Shown piece after piece: positions 17,568 to 26,162 of a DNA stretch of 64,000 nt (position 1 is the first letter of the stretch; each line of letters begins with the position of its first letter). This DNA is from Paenibacillus thalictri. GTDB lineage: Bacteria > Bacillota > Bacilli > Paenibacillales > NBRC-103111. Where the stretch lies: assembly GCF_004307995.1 (NCBI RefSeq), contig NZ_SIRE01000037.1, positions 21,921 through 85,920 of the forward strand. The letters are read 5' to 3'. The position numbers and the translations under genes were made by a program. Below the pieces are notes generated by a model, which was not told the origin of the DNA, searched no databases, and was given only the letters and a program-made list of their open reading frames with translations.

Positions 17568-17741
17568 CAAACAGGCAGGTCTCCTGACTCCGGAATGTAA
17601 AGCGCCATCGGCGGCCTTCCCAATCTATGAGTATAGATCAGTGGCATTATCGCTATGGCTGTTCCGTTACAGTGGCGGGACCGTGTCGGCTTTGCACCGA
17701 ACTTCCCTTTTAAGCCTCAGCGAACTGAGGCACCTGTTTCC
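17568..17741 (-). promoter_or_regulatory. Cobalamin (B12) riboswitch aptamer
   Basis: On the minus strand, P1 is formed by GAAACAGG and CCTGTTT at the two ends. A stem GCCTCAGTTCGCTGAGGC follows, then the conserved core GGGAAGTTCGGTGCAAAGCC, the GCCACTGTAAC-type core with CGGTCCC before it, GGGAAGG, and finally the B12 box region GGAGTCAGGAGACCTGCC. These elements occur in the order of the cobalamin riboswitch family and are highly diagnostic. It precedes the Opp/Nik operon 17352-11130. Confidence 0.93.
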
Positions 17742-17784
17742 ACTCCATATTTAATTGTGCTTGAACCTCTTAAATATCCAGCCT

Positions 17785-17793
17785 ATTGTAGCA
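17785..17793 (-). promoter_or_regulatory. Probable extended -10 promoter of the riboswitch operon
   Basis: TGCTACAAT on the minus strand matches TGnTATAAT with one change. It lies about 45 bases upstream of the aptamer, so transcription would begin just before P1. No good -35 was seen. Confidence 0.4.
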
Positions 17794-17952
17794 TAGACCC
17801 GCACTGAAGTGAAGCTGCTTTTCACGGGCTTCAAGGCAATCGTACAAAATCGGGCTTGCAGTTATGTCGGTGCTGCGGGGCCATCCGATCCAGATTCCCT
17901 TCTCCCCTCCCGCTTCTGCGCAACCTTATGCGATTGCCCTGCGGCAGCCCCG

Positions 17953-19170
17953 TCACACGACAAGCGCTTTGCGCAGCACGGCGTTTACGGCCGATTCATC
18001 CATTCCGAGCCCGGGACCGGTTGGCGTTTTGATGATGCCGTCTTTGACCTCCATCGGCGGGGCAAATAAAAATCCTGTTGTTTTGACGCCCGATTTGTCT
18101 TCCTGGAACTTACCGATATTCGGAATGTACGAGGCATAATGCAGCACATAGACGTAACCGAAGCCGCCGGAAATATGCGGCGTCACAGGAATACCCTTCA
18201 AAGCGGCCATTCTCGCAACCCGCGTATTGCGGATCAACCCGCCGTTGTATTGCAAATCCGGCTGTACCACCTGGGCCGCGTCGTTGGCGATGATCCAGCG
18301 GAACCGGCGAATGCTCGTCTCCTGCTCACCAAAGGCCAGCGGAACAACCAAAGCGTCGGCCACCTCCTTGGTGTCCTCCAAATGCTCAAACGGGCATGGC
18401 TCTTCGTAAAAGAAAGCCCCGATCTCCTCCAGCATTTTGCCGTATTCGATGGCGACCGGAGGATCATAGGAGCCGTTGCCGTCGGCGTGGATCGCGATGT
18501 TATCGCCAAGCGTTTTACGCGCCAATTGAATCAGCCCTTCCGACCGGCCTTGGATGGAGTCGGCGTTTTTGCTCATGCGGCCCCCGACCTTAAACTTCAC
18601 GGCTTTCGCCCCGGTGTCGGCCATTCTCCGCTGCAGCACCTCAATTTCCTCTTCCGGCGTCGTTCCCCGGTTCCCGCTGGCGACATAAATCGGCACCTCG
18701 CTTCGGATCACCCCGCCGAGCAGATCGCCGACCGGCTTGCCGCTAATCCGGCCCAGCATGTCGAGCAGGCTGGCCTCCACCCACGAAATGCAGCACCATA
18801 ACGCCAGCCCGGACAACTTGTAATTGCTTTCATACACGTATACGCCGTCCAGCAGCTTTTCCAAATCCCGCGCGTCTTTGCCGATAAAATACGGGATGAT
18901 GAGTTGCTTGAGCAGCGGGTGCAAATAAGCCGCGCGTTCGCTCGCCACGGCAACCCCAACGGAGCCGTCCTTCGCTCGAGACCGCAGAAAATACAGCCCG
19001 TTGTTAAACAGCAGCTCCATCGATTCGATGATGACCGGAGAAGCGATATCCACAACCAGCACCGGAGAATTGGCGGCCGCCTCCAGCTCGGCCAAGCTGA
19101 CCCCCGCCTTGGCTTGCGTCAGAGACGGGTCCAAATGCAAATAAGACAAATCTGTATATGTTTTGTCCAT
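17953..19170 (-). CDS. Enolase superfamily (mandelate racemase/muconate lactonizing type) enzyme
   Basis: About 405 residues. The barrel domain shows the expected acid/base and metal residues: KFKVGG around 192-197 supplies the K-x-K pair, HADGNGSYD the first metal Asp (about 230), FYEEPCPFEH the Glu, FGEQE the third ligand, and TPHISGG a His about residue 332. This Lys plus His pattern is the mandelate racemase subgroup, often sugar-acid dehydratases. GGAGG precedes the TTG/ATG pair; I took ATG 19170. It is the last gene of the operon starting at 27119. The acid sugar it acts on cannot be read from sequence; it is longer than the second such enzyme at 31648 because of a longer N-terminal region. 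Confidence 0.88.
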   Translation of the reverse strand: MDKTYTDLSYLHLDPSLTQAKAGVSLAELEAAANSPVLVVDIASPVIIESMELLFNNGLYFLRSRAKDGSVGVAVASERAAYLHPLLKQLIIPYFIGKDARDLEKLLDGVYVYESNYKLSGLALWCCISWVEASLLDMLGRISGKPVGDLLGGVIRSEVPIYVASGNRGTTPEEEIEVLQRRMADTGAKAVKFKVGGRMSKNADSIQGRSEGLIQLARKTLGDNIAIHADGNGSYDPPVAIEYGKMLEEIGAFFYEEPCPFEHLEDTKEVADALVVPLAFGEQETSIRRFRWIIANDAAQVVQPDLQYNGGLIRNTRVARMAALKGIPVTPHISGGFGYVYVLHYASYIPNIGKFQEDKSGVKTTGFLFAPPMEVKDGIIKTPTGPGLGMDESAVNAVLRKALVV

Positions 19171-19292
19171 CAATAAAATACCTCCCGATTTATATCATTT
19201 GAACCAAAGGACCATCAGGAAAAACAGAGTGCAATGGAGGAAGGGAATGGAACGGACTTCCCCAACAGGGGTTCAACTTATATAAAAATAAC

Positions 19293-21599
19293 TTACGACT
19301 TCAGCGCTTTTTTATAATGTTTGTTGATATATTCGTCGCGGTATTGGCCTGGCGTCATTCCTTCCTGCTTGCGGAACGAGCGGATGAAATTTTGCGAATT
19401 GTTGTAGCGCAGCCGCTCCGCAATTTCGGATATTTTCATATCCGTTTCCTCCAGCATACGTTTCGCTTTGCCGAGCCGATATTGCATTAAGTAGTCGCTG
19501 AAGCTGATGCCCAGTTCCTGCCTGAGCACCTTGCTGATATAACTCGGATGGTAATTGAGCAGATTGGAACACGATTCCAAGCTGATGTCGGTATCGTAGT
19601 TATCTTCGATCATCTGCACCACCTCTTGGGAAATGGTGCGATGCCTCGATTTGCGCTGCTCTTCAAATACGCTCACCATCGGGTCGACGATCCGCTGCTT
19701 AAACCAGCTCCGTGTTTCCTCCACGGACGACAGCGCATGAAGCTGCTCCAGCAGCGGCGGATCACAGCCCAACGGTTTCAGATGAGAAATGCCGCTTTCC
19801 TGCAGCAGCCGGATCAAATTGACAAAAAACCGCGTCATCGCGATTTGGTAGTCATTATAATTATGAAATTGCCCGGAAATTTCCCCAAAAAACGCATCCG
19901 TCAGCTGCTGAACCTTCTCCCGGTCGGCCATCTTGATCGCATCAAAAATGTGCCGCTCCAGCTCCTTCGGATACTGCGTCGCCACCGACTGCGCCGGCTG
20001 CACGTCGTCGATGCGCAGAATTGTTTTTTGCCCGTACAGCACCCGGTATTTCAGCGCGTCCATCGCTTCCTTGTACGCTCTGTTCGCCTCGGCCAAGCCG
20101 TCGTAGGGACGGCTGATCCCGATGCTGACCCGCAGCGACAAATAATGCTCGACCTCGTCTTGCACCCTCTTAGCCAGCGAATACAAATACGTGCGGAAAT
20201 CGTCGGGCGACTCCGGATCGTCAAAAATAACCGTCACCTGCGAGGCGTCAACCACAACGGGCAGCAGGCGAGCGTGCTTCGGAATCAGCTCGCCGACCAT
20301 GTTGCTGACCGCAAACAGCAGCAGTTCGCTGTCCCTTTCACTGTAGCGCGTTCCTTCCAGCGTATCGATGTGAATCGCAATGGCCGCGAGGTGCTTCCAC
20401 TTCTGGGCTCCAGCGTCAAAAAAGCTCATCTTCTCGCCAAGCTGCGTAGGTTTCATCTCGCCCCGGACCAGCTTCATCACGTAATATTCTTCCAGCTGGC
20501 GGGCATGATTTCTGAGCTGGTCGGCCATCTGCACCTGATCGCTGCGCATGCGGGCAAAACCTTCATGGATCATATGAAACTCGTCGATCCGTCCGCTGAC
20601 TTTACCCTGCTGCGCAAACAAAGATTGGTACAGCCTGAGCACCGGCATATACATGCGCTGCGAGCCGGCGAGCGACACAATGACGGCGGCAAGCAGCATC
20701 ACAACGCATGTAGCGAGTATAATCCATCCCGTACGCCGCGACTCGAAGCGGATCAAATCGATCGGAATGACGGAAATATACGCCCAGCCGTTAAACGCGG
20801 AGCGCTGAAAAGCGACGCCGACCTGCTCTTCTCCGAAACTGGTTTCGTACAAACCCGATTCCCCGCTAGTACCGTGCAGCTTATCCGCAACCGCTTCCAA
20901 CATTTGCGAGTTGGCTTCCATCCGCTGATTCTGGGAGGCGAGCACATGGTACGATTCGTCCATGATCATCACTTCGCCGAGTGTATTGTTTTTGGCCAAA
21001 AAATTGCGCAGCTGCGCTGCGGGAATTTCAATAATCAGCATGCCGCCGGGCTTCTCGGTAAAAGGCGGAAATATTTTCACCAGGTTAATCGTAAAATTGT
21101 TGTCCCCGCTTCGGCCTCTGAGCATGCTGTTACGCTCGGCAACCCAAAACTTGGTGCGGTTCATCCGCAAATATTCGGCAACCTTGGAAGACTCCGCATC
21201 GGACAGCCGGTTAAGGCCGCCGCTGTTCAGGATCGTTCCGCGGTTTAAATCGATCAGATGTACGTCGCGAATGCCCACATCGAAGGTTAACACCTGGGAC
21301 ATCGACTTCAGCACATTTTGCACCAGAATGAAACCGGAAGGAGCAAGGCCGCTGTCAAGCGCTTCCGTCACGTAAGGATTGTCGGACAGCCGTTCGATCT
21401 GCAAATCAAGCGCTCCCAGCACCTGCTCGACACGCAGCCGCGTCTGCTCGAGTACAAGCATGTTGCCGTCGTTCACTTTCTGCTGGATCGTGCCCGACGT
21501 CTTCATGTAAAAAAACAGGCCGAGCAGTATGATAGGCAGCGTGCTCGCTCCAATCGTAAACACAATCATTTTTGTGAAATACCGGTTGAATCTGAACAT
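19293..21599 (-). CDS. Membrane-anchored AraC family regulator with extracellular sensor
   Basis: About 768 residues. Membrane segment one spans about 11-32 (IVFTIGASTLPIILLGLFF), an extracellular Cache-like sensor follows to about 285, and a second segment (WIILATCVVMLLAAVIV) leads into the cytoplasm. The middle has a degenerate GGDEF-like domain around VSIGISRPYDGLAEANRAYK. The last 100 residues are the double helix-turn-helix (LESCSNLLNYHPSYISKVLR, ISEIAERLRYNNSQNFIRSF) ending MTPGQYRDEY. ATG 21599 with AGGTGG upstream is preferred over GTG 21611. It lies within the importer operon, next to the substrate genes it probably regulates. Confidence 0.9.
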   Translation of the reverse strand: MFRFNRYFTKMIVFTIGASTLPIILLGLFFYMKTSGTIQQKVNDGNMLVLEQTRLRVEQVLGALDLQIERLSDNPYVTEALDSGLAPSGFILVQNVLKSMSQVLTFDVGIRDVHLIDLNRGTILNSGGLNRLSDAESSKVAEYLRMNRTKFWVAERNSMLRGRSGDNNFTINLVKIFPPFTEKPGGMLIIEIPAAQLRNFLAKNNTLGEVMIMDESYHVLASQNQRMEANSQMLEAVADKLHGTSGESGLYETSFGEEQVGVAFQRSAFNGWAYISVIPIDLIRFESRRTGWIILATCVVMLLAAVIVSLAGSQRMYMPVLRLYQSLFAQQGKVSGRIDEFHMIHEGFARMRSDQVQMADQLRNHARQLEEYYVMKLVRGEMKPTQLGEKMSFFDAGAQKWKHLAAIAIHIDTLEGTRYSERDSELLLFAVSNMVGELIPKHARLLPVVVDASQVTVIFDDPESPDDFRTYLYSLAKRVQDEVEHYLSLRVSIGISRPYDGLAEANRAYKEAMDALKYRVLYGQKTILRIDDVQPAQSVATQYPKELERHIFDAIKMADREKVQQLTDAFFGEISGQFHNYNDYQIAMTRFFVNLIRLLQESGISHLKPLGCDPPLLEQLHALSSVEETRSWFKQRIVDPMVSVFEEQRKSRHRTISQEVVQMIEDNYDTDISLESCSNLLNYHPSYISKVLRQELGISFSDYLMQYRLGKAKRMLEETDMKISEIAERLRYNNSQNFIRSFRKQEGMTPGQYRDEYINKHYKKALKS

Positions 21600-21688
21600 A
21601 ACGGCCACCACCTATTCTGTACTGCTGCCAGCCTACCGCACAAACTTCGGGCCATGAATATCCCGGTACACCCATTATACTACAACGG

Positions 21689-22600
21689 CTAAACCGATTG
21701 GCCGTCTCTTCCTTTTTTCCCGACGTCAAGCCGATCCTTCAACGTCTCCTCATCGATCAGCCCTTCAAAATAATCGCTGGCGCTGCGCAAATAACCGAAG
21801 CCAAGCTTGACCGCTTGGGCGTATTGGCTGGCCGGTTCCTCTGCGAATGCCGCTTCAATCTCCTCGTCAAGGGGCCGTTCCCCTTGACGAAGCGCACGGC
21901 ACAGCCGAAGGATCCGGTCGTCGTCGCTGTAGAAGCACGTGTCGGCGATAAACCGCCGCACTTTCACAGGATCGGGCGTGACCACCGCCTCCGCATAACG
22001 CTCCAGATGAATGACCTGCTCCTGATGTTTGGCGTGCAGCTTGCCAAGCCATACGGCCTCATCGGCCGTCTGCGGTACAAACGTCTGCAGCCCAAGCAGC
22101 ATGCGCTGCCACATAAAGCGCAGCGACGCTGCGGCGTCATTCACTTTGACGGCGGCTGCAGCAGGCAAACTCGTCATGCCATTCTCAAAATGGGCGGTAC
22201 GGTACCGAAACGGGGTGTTCGGGTTGTTTTCGTACAACTTATGAAAAATAAAAGCGTCGTGGTAAATGCTGCAATCCGTCGGGAACTCGCGCGACTCCGG
22301 CTCCGCTTCGCGGAATACGACCTTCATCTGGCGGTCGGCGGCTCTGTGGCACAACCAGCCAAGCACAAAAGCCAGCTTGTAGCTTAAGCGGTCCGCCTCT
22401 TTCCGTTCGTGCCAGCTCGCACGGTATTTATCGAGCAGGGCAATCGTAAATTTATCGCCCGAGCGCGTGACGCTGCCGTATTGCGAGAAGCGGATCTGGC
22501 TGCGGCCCGCTTCTTTAAACGCCTCACAAATTCGCTCGGATGCAAACATCATCAGGAAGCAGTCTTCGACGACCGCGGTATGGGTTACGTTCTCCGACAT
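21689..22600 (-). CDS. Unknown helical protein, paralogue of the one at 24292
   Basis: A 303-residue protein I cannot name. It is mostly helical, has no signal peptide, and shares most of its architecture with the 296-residue protein at 24292-25182: starts MSE(N/S)xTHTAxVED, then an LDKYRxxWExxK region, LAFVLGWLCHRAAD, YHDAFIFHKLYENN, YRTAHFENGM with LPAAAAV, and a similar C terminus (EPASQYAQAVK). The LGWLCHRAAD block and the early His/Asp faintly recall the helical zinc-dependent phospholipase C / S1-P1 fold, but this is weak. GGAGG precedes its ATG. It lies directly after the binding protein in the operon. Confidence 0.75.
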   Translation of the reverse strand: MSENVTHTAVVEDCFLMMFASERICEAFKEAGRSQIRFSQYGSVTRSGDKFTIALLDKYRASWHERKEADRLSYKLAFVLGWLCHRAADRQMKVVFREAEPESREFPTDCSIYHDAFIFHKLYENNPNTPFRYRTAHFENGMTSLPAAAAVKVNDAAASLRFMWQRMLLGLQTFVPQTADEAVWLGKLHAKHQEQVIHLERYAEAVVTPDPVKVRRFIADTCFYSDDDRILRLCRALRQGERPLDEEIEAAFAEEPASQYAQAVKLGFGYLRSASDYFEGLIDEETLKDRLDVGKKGRDGQSV

Positions 22601-22642
22601 CGTTTATCCTCCGTTCACCGGCTTGTATCTTATTTTTAAAAG

Positions 22643-24253
22643 TTATTTCCCCTTATTCGGGTCGGCCTTGTATTCCTGGTTCAGCTCCTCCAGCACTTTA
22701 TCGCCGCCGGATTTGCGCCAGCTGTCAAGCGCCGCCTTCCATCCCTTATCGTCCAGCTCGCCCATAATGTATTTGACGCGGGCATCGCTGATAATTTTGT
22801 CCAATTGGGTCCGCTTCTGGTCAAACGTCGGGGAGCTGTATGCAGCGGCCGGGTTGATGACAAAGATGTCGGCCACGGCTGCGGCTTCCTTTTTCGCCAC
22901 CTTGTATTTGGACGTATATTTATCGAGTATGCCTTCCATCGCCAAGGAGCCATCGGCCACCTGCATCGCCTGCTGCATCTGGATGACCTCCGCAGCGTAT
23001 TTTGCCGCCTGCTCCGGCGTGCGGTCCGCTTTGCCGTCCTTGATCGTATAATGCACGCCTTCGATGCCCCATTCGAAAATGTTCTGCCCTTCTTTGGTCG
23101 AAAGTTTATCGAAGTACTGCAAAATTTTCTTCAAATCGGCTTCGGTTTTCACCGTTTGCTTCGGAATAACAAAGCTGCCCGACACCCCGTTGTCCATCAG
23201 CAGCTTTGTGCCGTTTACGCCTTTCAAGATGCTGGATGTGTCCAGCTCGGCGCTCGGAGTCAGCTTAAACAGCTCGCTGTGGCGGGTGATGAAGTCGTTG
23301 TCGCCGAGCCGGAACCCGAACAGCCCTTTGTTGCCGTTATCGATATTTTGCACCCGCTCCGTAATGGCAAAATCCTGGTTAATCAGCTTCTCCTGATACA
23401 ACCTCCGGTACCAGTCCATCGCATCGGTAAACGCCTTGCTTTCATGGGCCGGTACGATTTGATCGTTTTTGACTTCCCACACGTTGCCGCCGCCGGTCGC
23501 CGCCAAGATGAGCTTGAAGCCGCGCAGCCCTTTTTCTTCGGCAAGGCCTAGCGTATCGTTTTTGCCGTTGCCGTCCGGGTCCTTTGTCGCAAACGCTTTA
23601 ATGACCTGGTACATTTCGTCGAGCGTAGTCGGCGGTTTCATGCCCAGTTTGTTCAGCCAGTCGGTGCGGTAAATCATGCCGTCCCCGACCAGCGAGCGGG
23701 CGCGGTTGATCGTATAATATTTGCCGCCGACCGCTGTGCTTTTGAGCACCTGCGGATTGAGCGCTTTCTCCAAATTCGGAAACTCCTTGAGATACGGCCC
23801 GATTTCCCAAAATTGCCCGGCTTTCATCGCATTTTTAATATTGGAAGGAAGCGGGGTACCGACCAGAAACACCATCGGCAGCTGTCCCGAAGCGATTGTC
23901 GCATTGACCTTCTCGTCGTATGTGCCGTTGGGCACCCATTGAATTTGCAAATCGGTATTGGTCAGCTTCTCGACCGCGGTAATGATCGGATCGTTATCTT
24001 TAGGCGGCTCGGAAAGGACGGACAAATTCATCATCGTGATGACAAAAGGTTTCTCGTCTTTCGCCGGCGCGTTCGCTGCCGGTTTGCTGTCTGCCGGTGC
24101 GCTTGGCGTGCTGGCCTGCGGTTTACTTCCCGCTCCCGGCGCTGCCGGAGCCGGACTGCCGCCGCTGCACCCCGCAAGCGCTGCGGCCGCAAACATAGTC
24201 CCGGCTAAGCCAAGCATGATCTTGGACTTCGATCGATTTGTCGCAATGAACAT
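22643..24253 (-). CDS. LplA-type sugar-binding lipoprotein
   Basis: About 536 residues with lipobox LAGC (Cys about 29) and a Ser/Pro/Ala linker. The family 1 LplA-like pattern is present: VITMMNLSVLSEPPKDNDPI, IQWVPNGTYDEKVNATIASG, LPMVFLVGTP, YKTDWLNKLG-like block IYRTDWLNKLGMKPPTTLDE, and DPDGNGKNDT, an EF-hand-like calcium loop shared with four other binding proteins in the window. AGGGGG precedes ATG 24253 by seven bases, so the TTG at 24256 is less likely. It serves the permeases at 25221 and 26163, though the paralogue at 24292 is placed between them. Confidence 0.9.
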   Translation of the reverse strand: MFIATNRSKSKIMLGLAGTMFAAAALAGCSGGSPAPAAPGAGSKPQASTPSAPADSKPAANAPAKDEKPFVITMMNLSVLSEPPKDNDPIITAVEKLTNTDLQIQWVPNGTYDEKVNATIASGQLPMVFLVGTPLPSNIKNAMKAGQFWEIGPYLKEFPNLEKALNPQVLKSTAVGGKYYTINRARSLVGDGMIYRTDWLNKLGMKPPTTLDEMYQVIKAFATKDPDGNGKNDTLGLAEEKGLRGFKLILAATGGGNVWEVKNDQIVPAHESKAFTDAMDWYRRLYQEKLINQDFAITERVQNIDNGNKGLFGFRLGDNDFITRHSELFKLTPSAELDTSSILKGVNGTKLLMDNGVSGSFVIPKQTVKTEADLKKILQYFDKLSTKEGQNIFEWGIEGVHYTIKDGKADRTPEQAAKYAAEVIQMQQAMQVADGSLAMEGILDKYTSKYKVAKKEAAAVADIFVINPAAAYSSPTFDQKRTQLDKIISDARVKYIMGELDDKGWKAALDSWRKSGGDKVLEELNQEYKADPNKGK

Positions 24254-24291
24254 CAATATGCCCCCTATTATTCATAATTTGAATCCAGTCA

Positions 24292-25182
24292 TTACACCGC
24301 CAGCAGCTCCTGAAAAGCTTCGCGGTCGAGCCGCCCGGAGAAAAACGCGCTTGCGTTCAACAGCCCGGTTAAACCTGCCTTAACCGCCCGGGCGTATTCG
24401 CTTGCCGGCTCGGCGGCCAAAGCCGCTTCCAGCTCAGCAACGCTCAACTGCTCTCCCCGCCGCAGCCGGGCAGCTGCTTGAATAAGCACATCGCCGTCGT
24501 CGTAAAAGCTGCTTCCCGCCACATATTCCCGCGCTTTTTCCAGATCGGGGTTCATCAGCGCTTCGGCGAAACGCTCCATGCCCGCACTCCAATCGTCAAG
24601 GCTGACATGCAGCCTGTCAAACCAGCCTTCAATGTCCTCGACGTCCGGGACAAAGGTGTGCATCTCGATGAAAAACCGCTGCTGCAGTGCCGCAAAAAAC
24701 TCCGCCGTCTCCTTGCTGCCGACAGCGGCAGCAGCAGGAAGCCGCTCCATGCCGCGCTCGTAATCGGCCGTGCGGTACGCGTCCGGCGTGCTGTCGTTGT
24801 TCACGTACAGCCGGTGGAACACATAGGCGTCCCGGTACATCGCGGCTTCCTCCGACACCGGCGCCAGCGCGCGCTCCGCCGCCCGGTAGCAAATCCAGCC
24901 CAGCGCAAACGCCAGCGAGGATTCAGCGGCCGTCTTGGGCACAAGCGGCGCGGACCTGAAGCCGATCTCCTCTTTTACCGTCTTATGCGACTCCCAATTG
25001 TCCCGGTATTTGTCCAGCAGGCGCAGCGCCAATCCGCCGTCTGCGGGAACCAGGCCGCCGAACTGCGCAAACTGCGGGTGTTCCCGGCATACTTCCTGAA
25101 ATGCAACGCATAGCTCTGGCGAAGCAAACGCGAGACGCAGCATATCTTCTACCGCTGCGGTATGTGTCAGGCTCTCCGACAT
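24292..25182 (-). CDS. Unknown helical protein, paralogue of the one at 21689
   Basis: A 296-residue protein of unknown function. It starts MSESLTHTAAVED and has a LALRLLDKYRDNWESHK block, LAFALGWICYRAAERAL, MYRDAYVFHRLYVNND, YRTADYERGMERLPAAAAV and EPASEYARAVKAG, all of them matched in the protein at 21689-22600. No signal peptide or membrane segment is seen. GGAGG lies seven bases before its ATG. Together the two paralogues bracket the binding protein at 22643-24253, so a role in handling the same substrate is inferred. Confidence 0.75.
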   Translation of the reverse strand: MSESLTHTAAVEDMLRLAFASPELCVAFQEVCREHPQFAQFGGLVPADGGLALRLLDKYRDNWESHKTVKEEIGFRSAPLVPKTAAESSLAFALGWICYRAAERALAPVSEEAAMYRDAYVFHRLYVNNDSTPDAYRTADYERGMERLPAAAAVGSKETAEFFAALQQRFFIEMHTFVPDVEDIEGWFDRLHVSLDDWSAGMERFAEALMNPDLEKAREYVAGSSFYDDGDVLIQAAARLRRGEQLSVAELEAALAAEPASEYARAVKAGLTGLLNASAFFSGRLDREAFQELLAV

Positions 25183-25220
25183 ATCTCATCCTCCATTACC
25201 AAAGTTTATGTTTGGACAGA

Positions 25221-26096
25221 TCAACCTTTTACGGACCCGATCAGCGTGCCTTTGACAAAATGTTTTTGCAAAAACGGGTACACGCATAAAATCGGCAAGG
25301 TCGAGATGACGATCACTGACATTTTGACGATTTGCGCCGGCGGAACGATGTAGTTGGCGTCAAATGTGCCGGAATCGCCCAAGCCCCCCGACGATAAAAT
25401 GACGATCTGCCTTAACCATACTTGAATCGGCCACTTGTAGTTGTCGTTGATGTACAGCACCGCGTGGAAAAAAGAGTTCCAGTGGCCCACCGCGTAAAAC
25501 AGCGCAAACGTCGCAATCGCGGGCAGCGACAGCGGCAGCACTATCTGCCACAAGATGCGCAAGTCGTTGCAGCCGTCGATTTTTGCCGCCTCCTCCAGCC
25601 CTTCGGGAAGCTGCTGGAAAAAGTTTTTCAGCACGATCAGGTTAAAAGCGCTGATCGCCCCCGGCAGCAGCAGGGACCAGAACGAATTGATCATGCCCAG
25701 CTCCTTGACGACAAGAAACGTCGGAATCATGCCCCCGCTGAACAACATCGAGAAAATGACCCCCAGCATGATAAACTTGCGCCCGTCCAAATCTTTGCGA
25801 GCCAGCGGATACGCCATCAGGCACGTAAACAGCAGATTGATCGCCGTACCGGCCAGCGTAATAAAGATCGATACCCCAAGGCTTGTCAGCAGCACGTCGG
25901 TGGAAAAAATATATTTGTACCCCTCCAGAGACAACTGATGGGGGAACAAAACAATTTTGCGGCTAATAAACTCCTGCGGCGATGTAAACGAACCGGCTAC
26001 GACGTAAATAAACGGCAGCACCGTAGCCAACCCGAACAGTCCGAGAAAAGCGTAGTTGAATATGTCAAACAGCTTGCTGCCCAGCGTCTCCTTCAT
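25221..26096 (-). CDS. LplC-type sugar ABC transporter permease
   Basis: About 291 residues with six membrane segments (first IFNYAFLGLFGLATVLPFIY), a QEFISRKIVLFP stretch after it, the EAA motif LPEGLEEAAKIDGCNDLRIL, and the family-typical GSVKG C terminus. AAAGGA touches ATG 26105 and lies nine bases before ATG 26096, so the latter was chosen. It partners the LplB-type permease just upstream. Confidence 0.92.
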   Translation of the reverse strand: MKETLGSKLFDIFNYAFLGLFGLATVLPFIYVVAGSFTSPQEFISRKIVLFPHQLSLEGYKYIFSTDVLLTSLGVSIFITLAGTAINLLFTCLMAYPLARKDLDGRKFIMLGVIFSMLFSGGMIPTFLVVKELGMINSFWSLLLPGAISAFNLIVLKNFFQQLPEGLEEAAKIDGCNDLRILWQIVLPLSLPAIATFALFYAVGHWNSFFHAVLYINDNYKWPIQVWLRQIVILSSGGLGDSGTFDANYIVPPAQIVKMSVIVISTLPILCVYPFLQKHFVKGTLIGSVKG

Positions 26097-26162
26097 AAGA
26101 CTCATTCCTTTCCAGTCAAGCGACTTGTTGTGCCCGGATGCCGTACGTGCACAGCCGCTTTA

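Noticed and set aside
17560..17754. A 64-residue frame on the plus strand
   Set aside because: It is antisense to the cobalamin riboswitch, which explains the conservation.
19548..21248. A 566-residue open frame on the plus strand
   Set aside because: It lies entirely antisense to the membrane AraC gene, which has clear domains; the frame has no start signal and a composition typical of antisense to GC-rich coding DNA.
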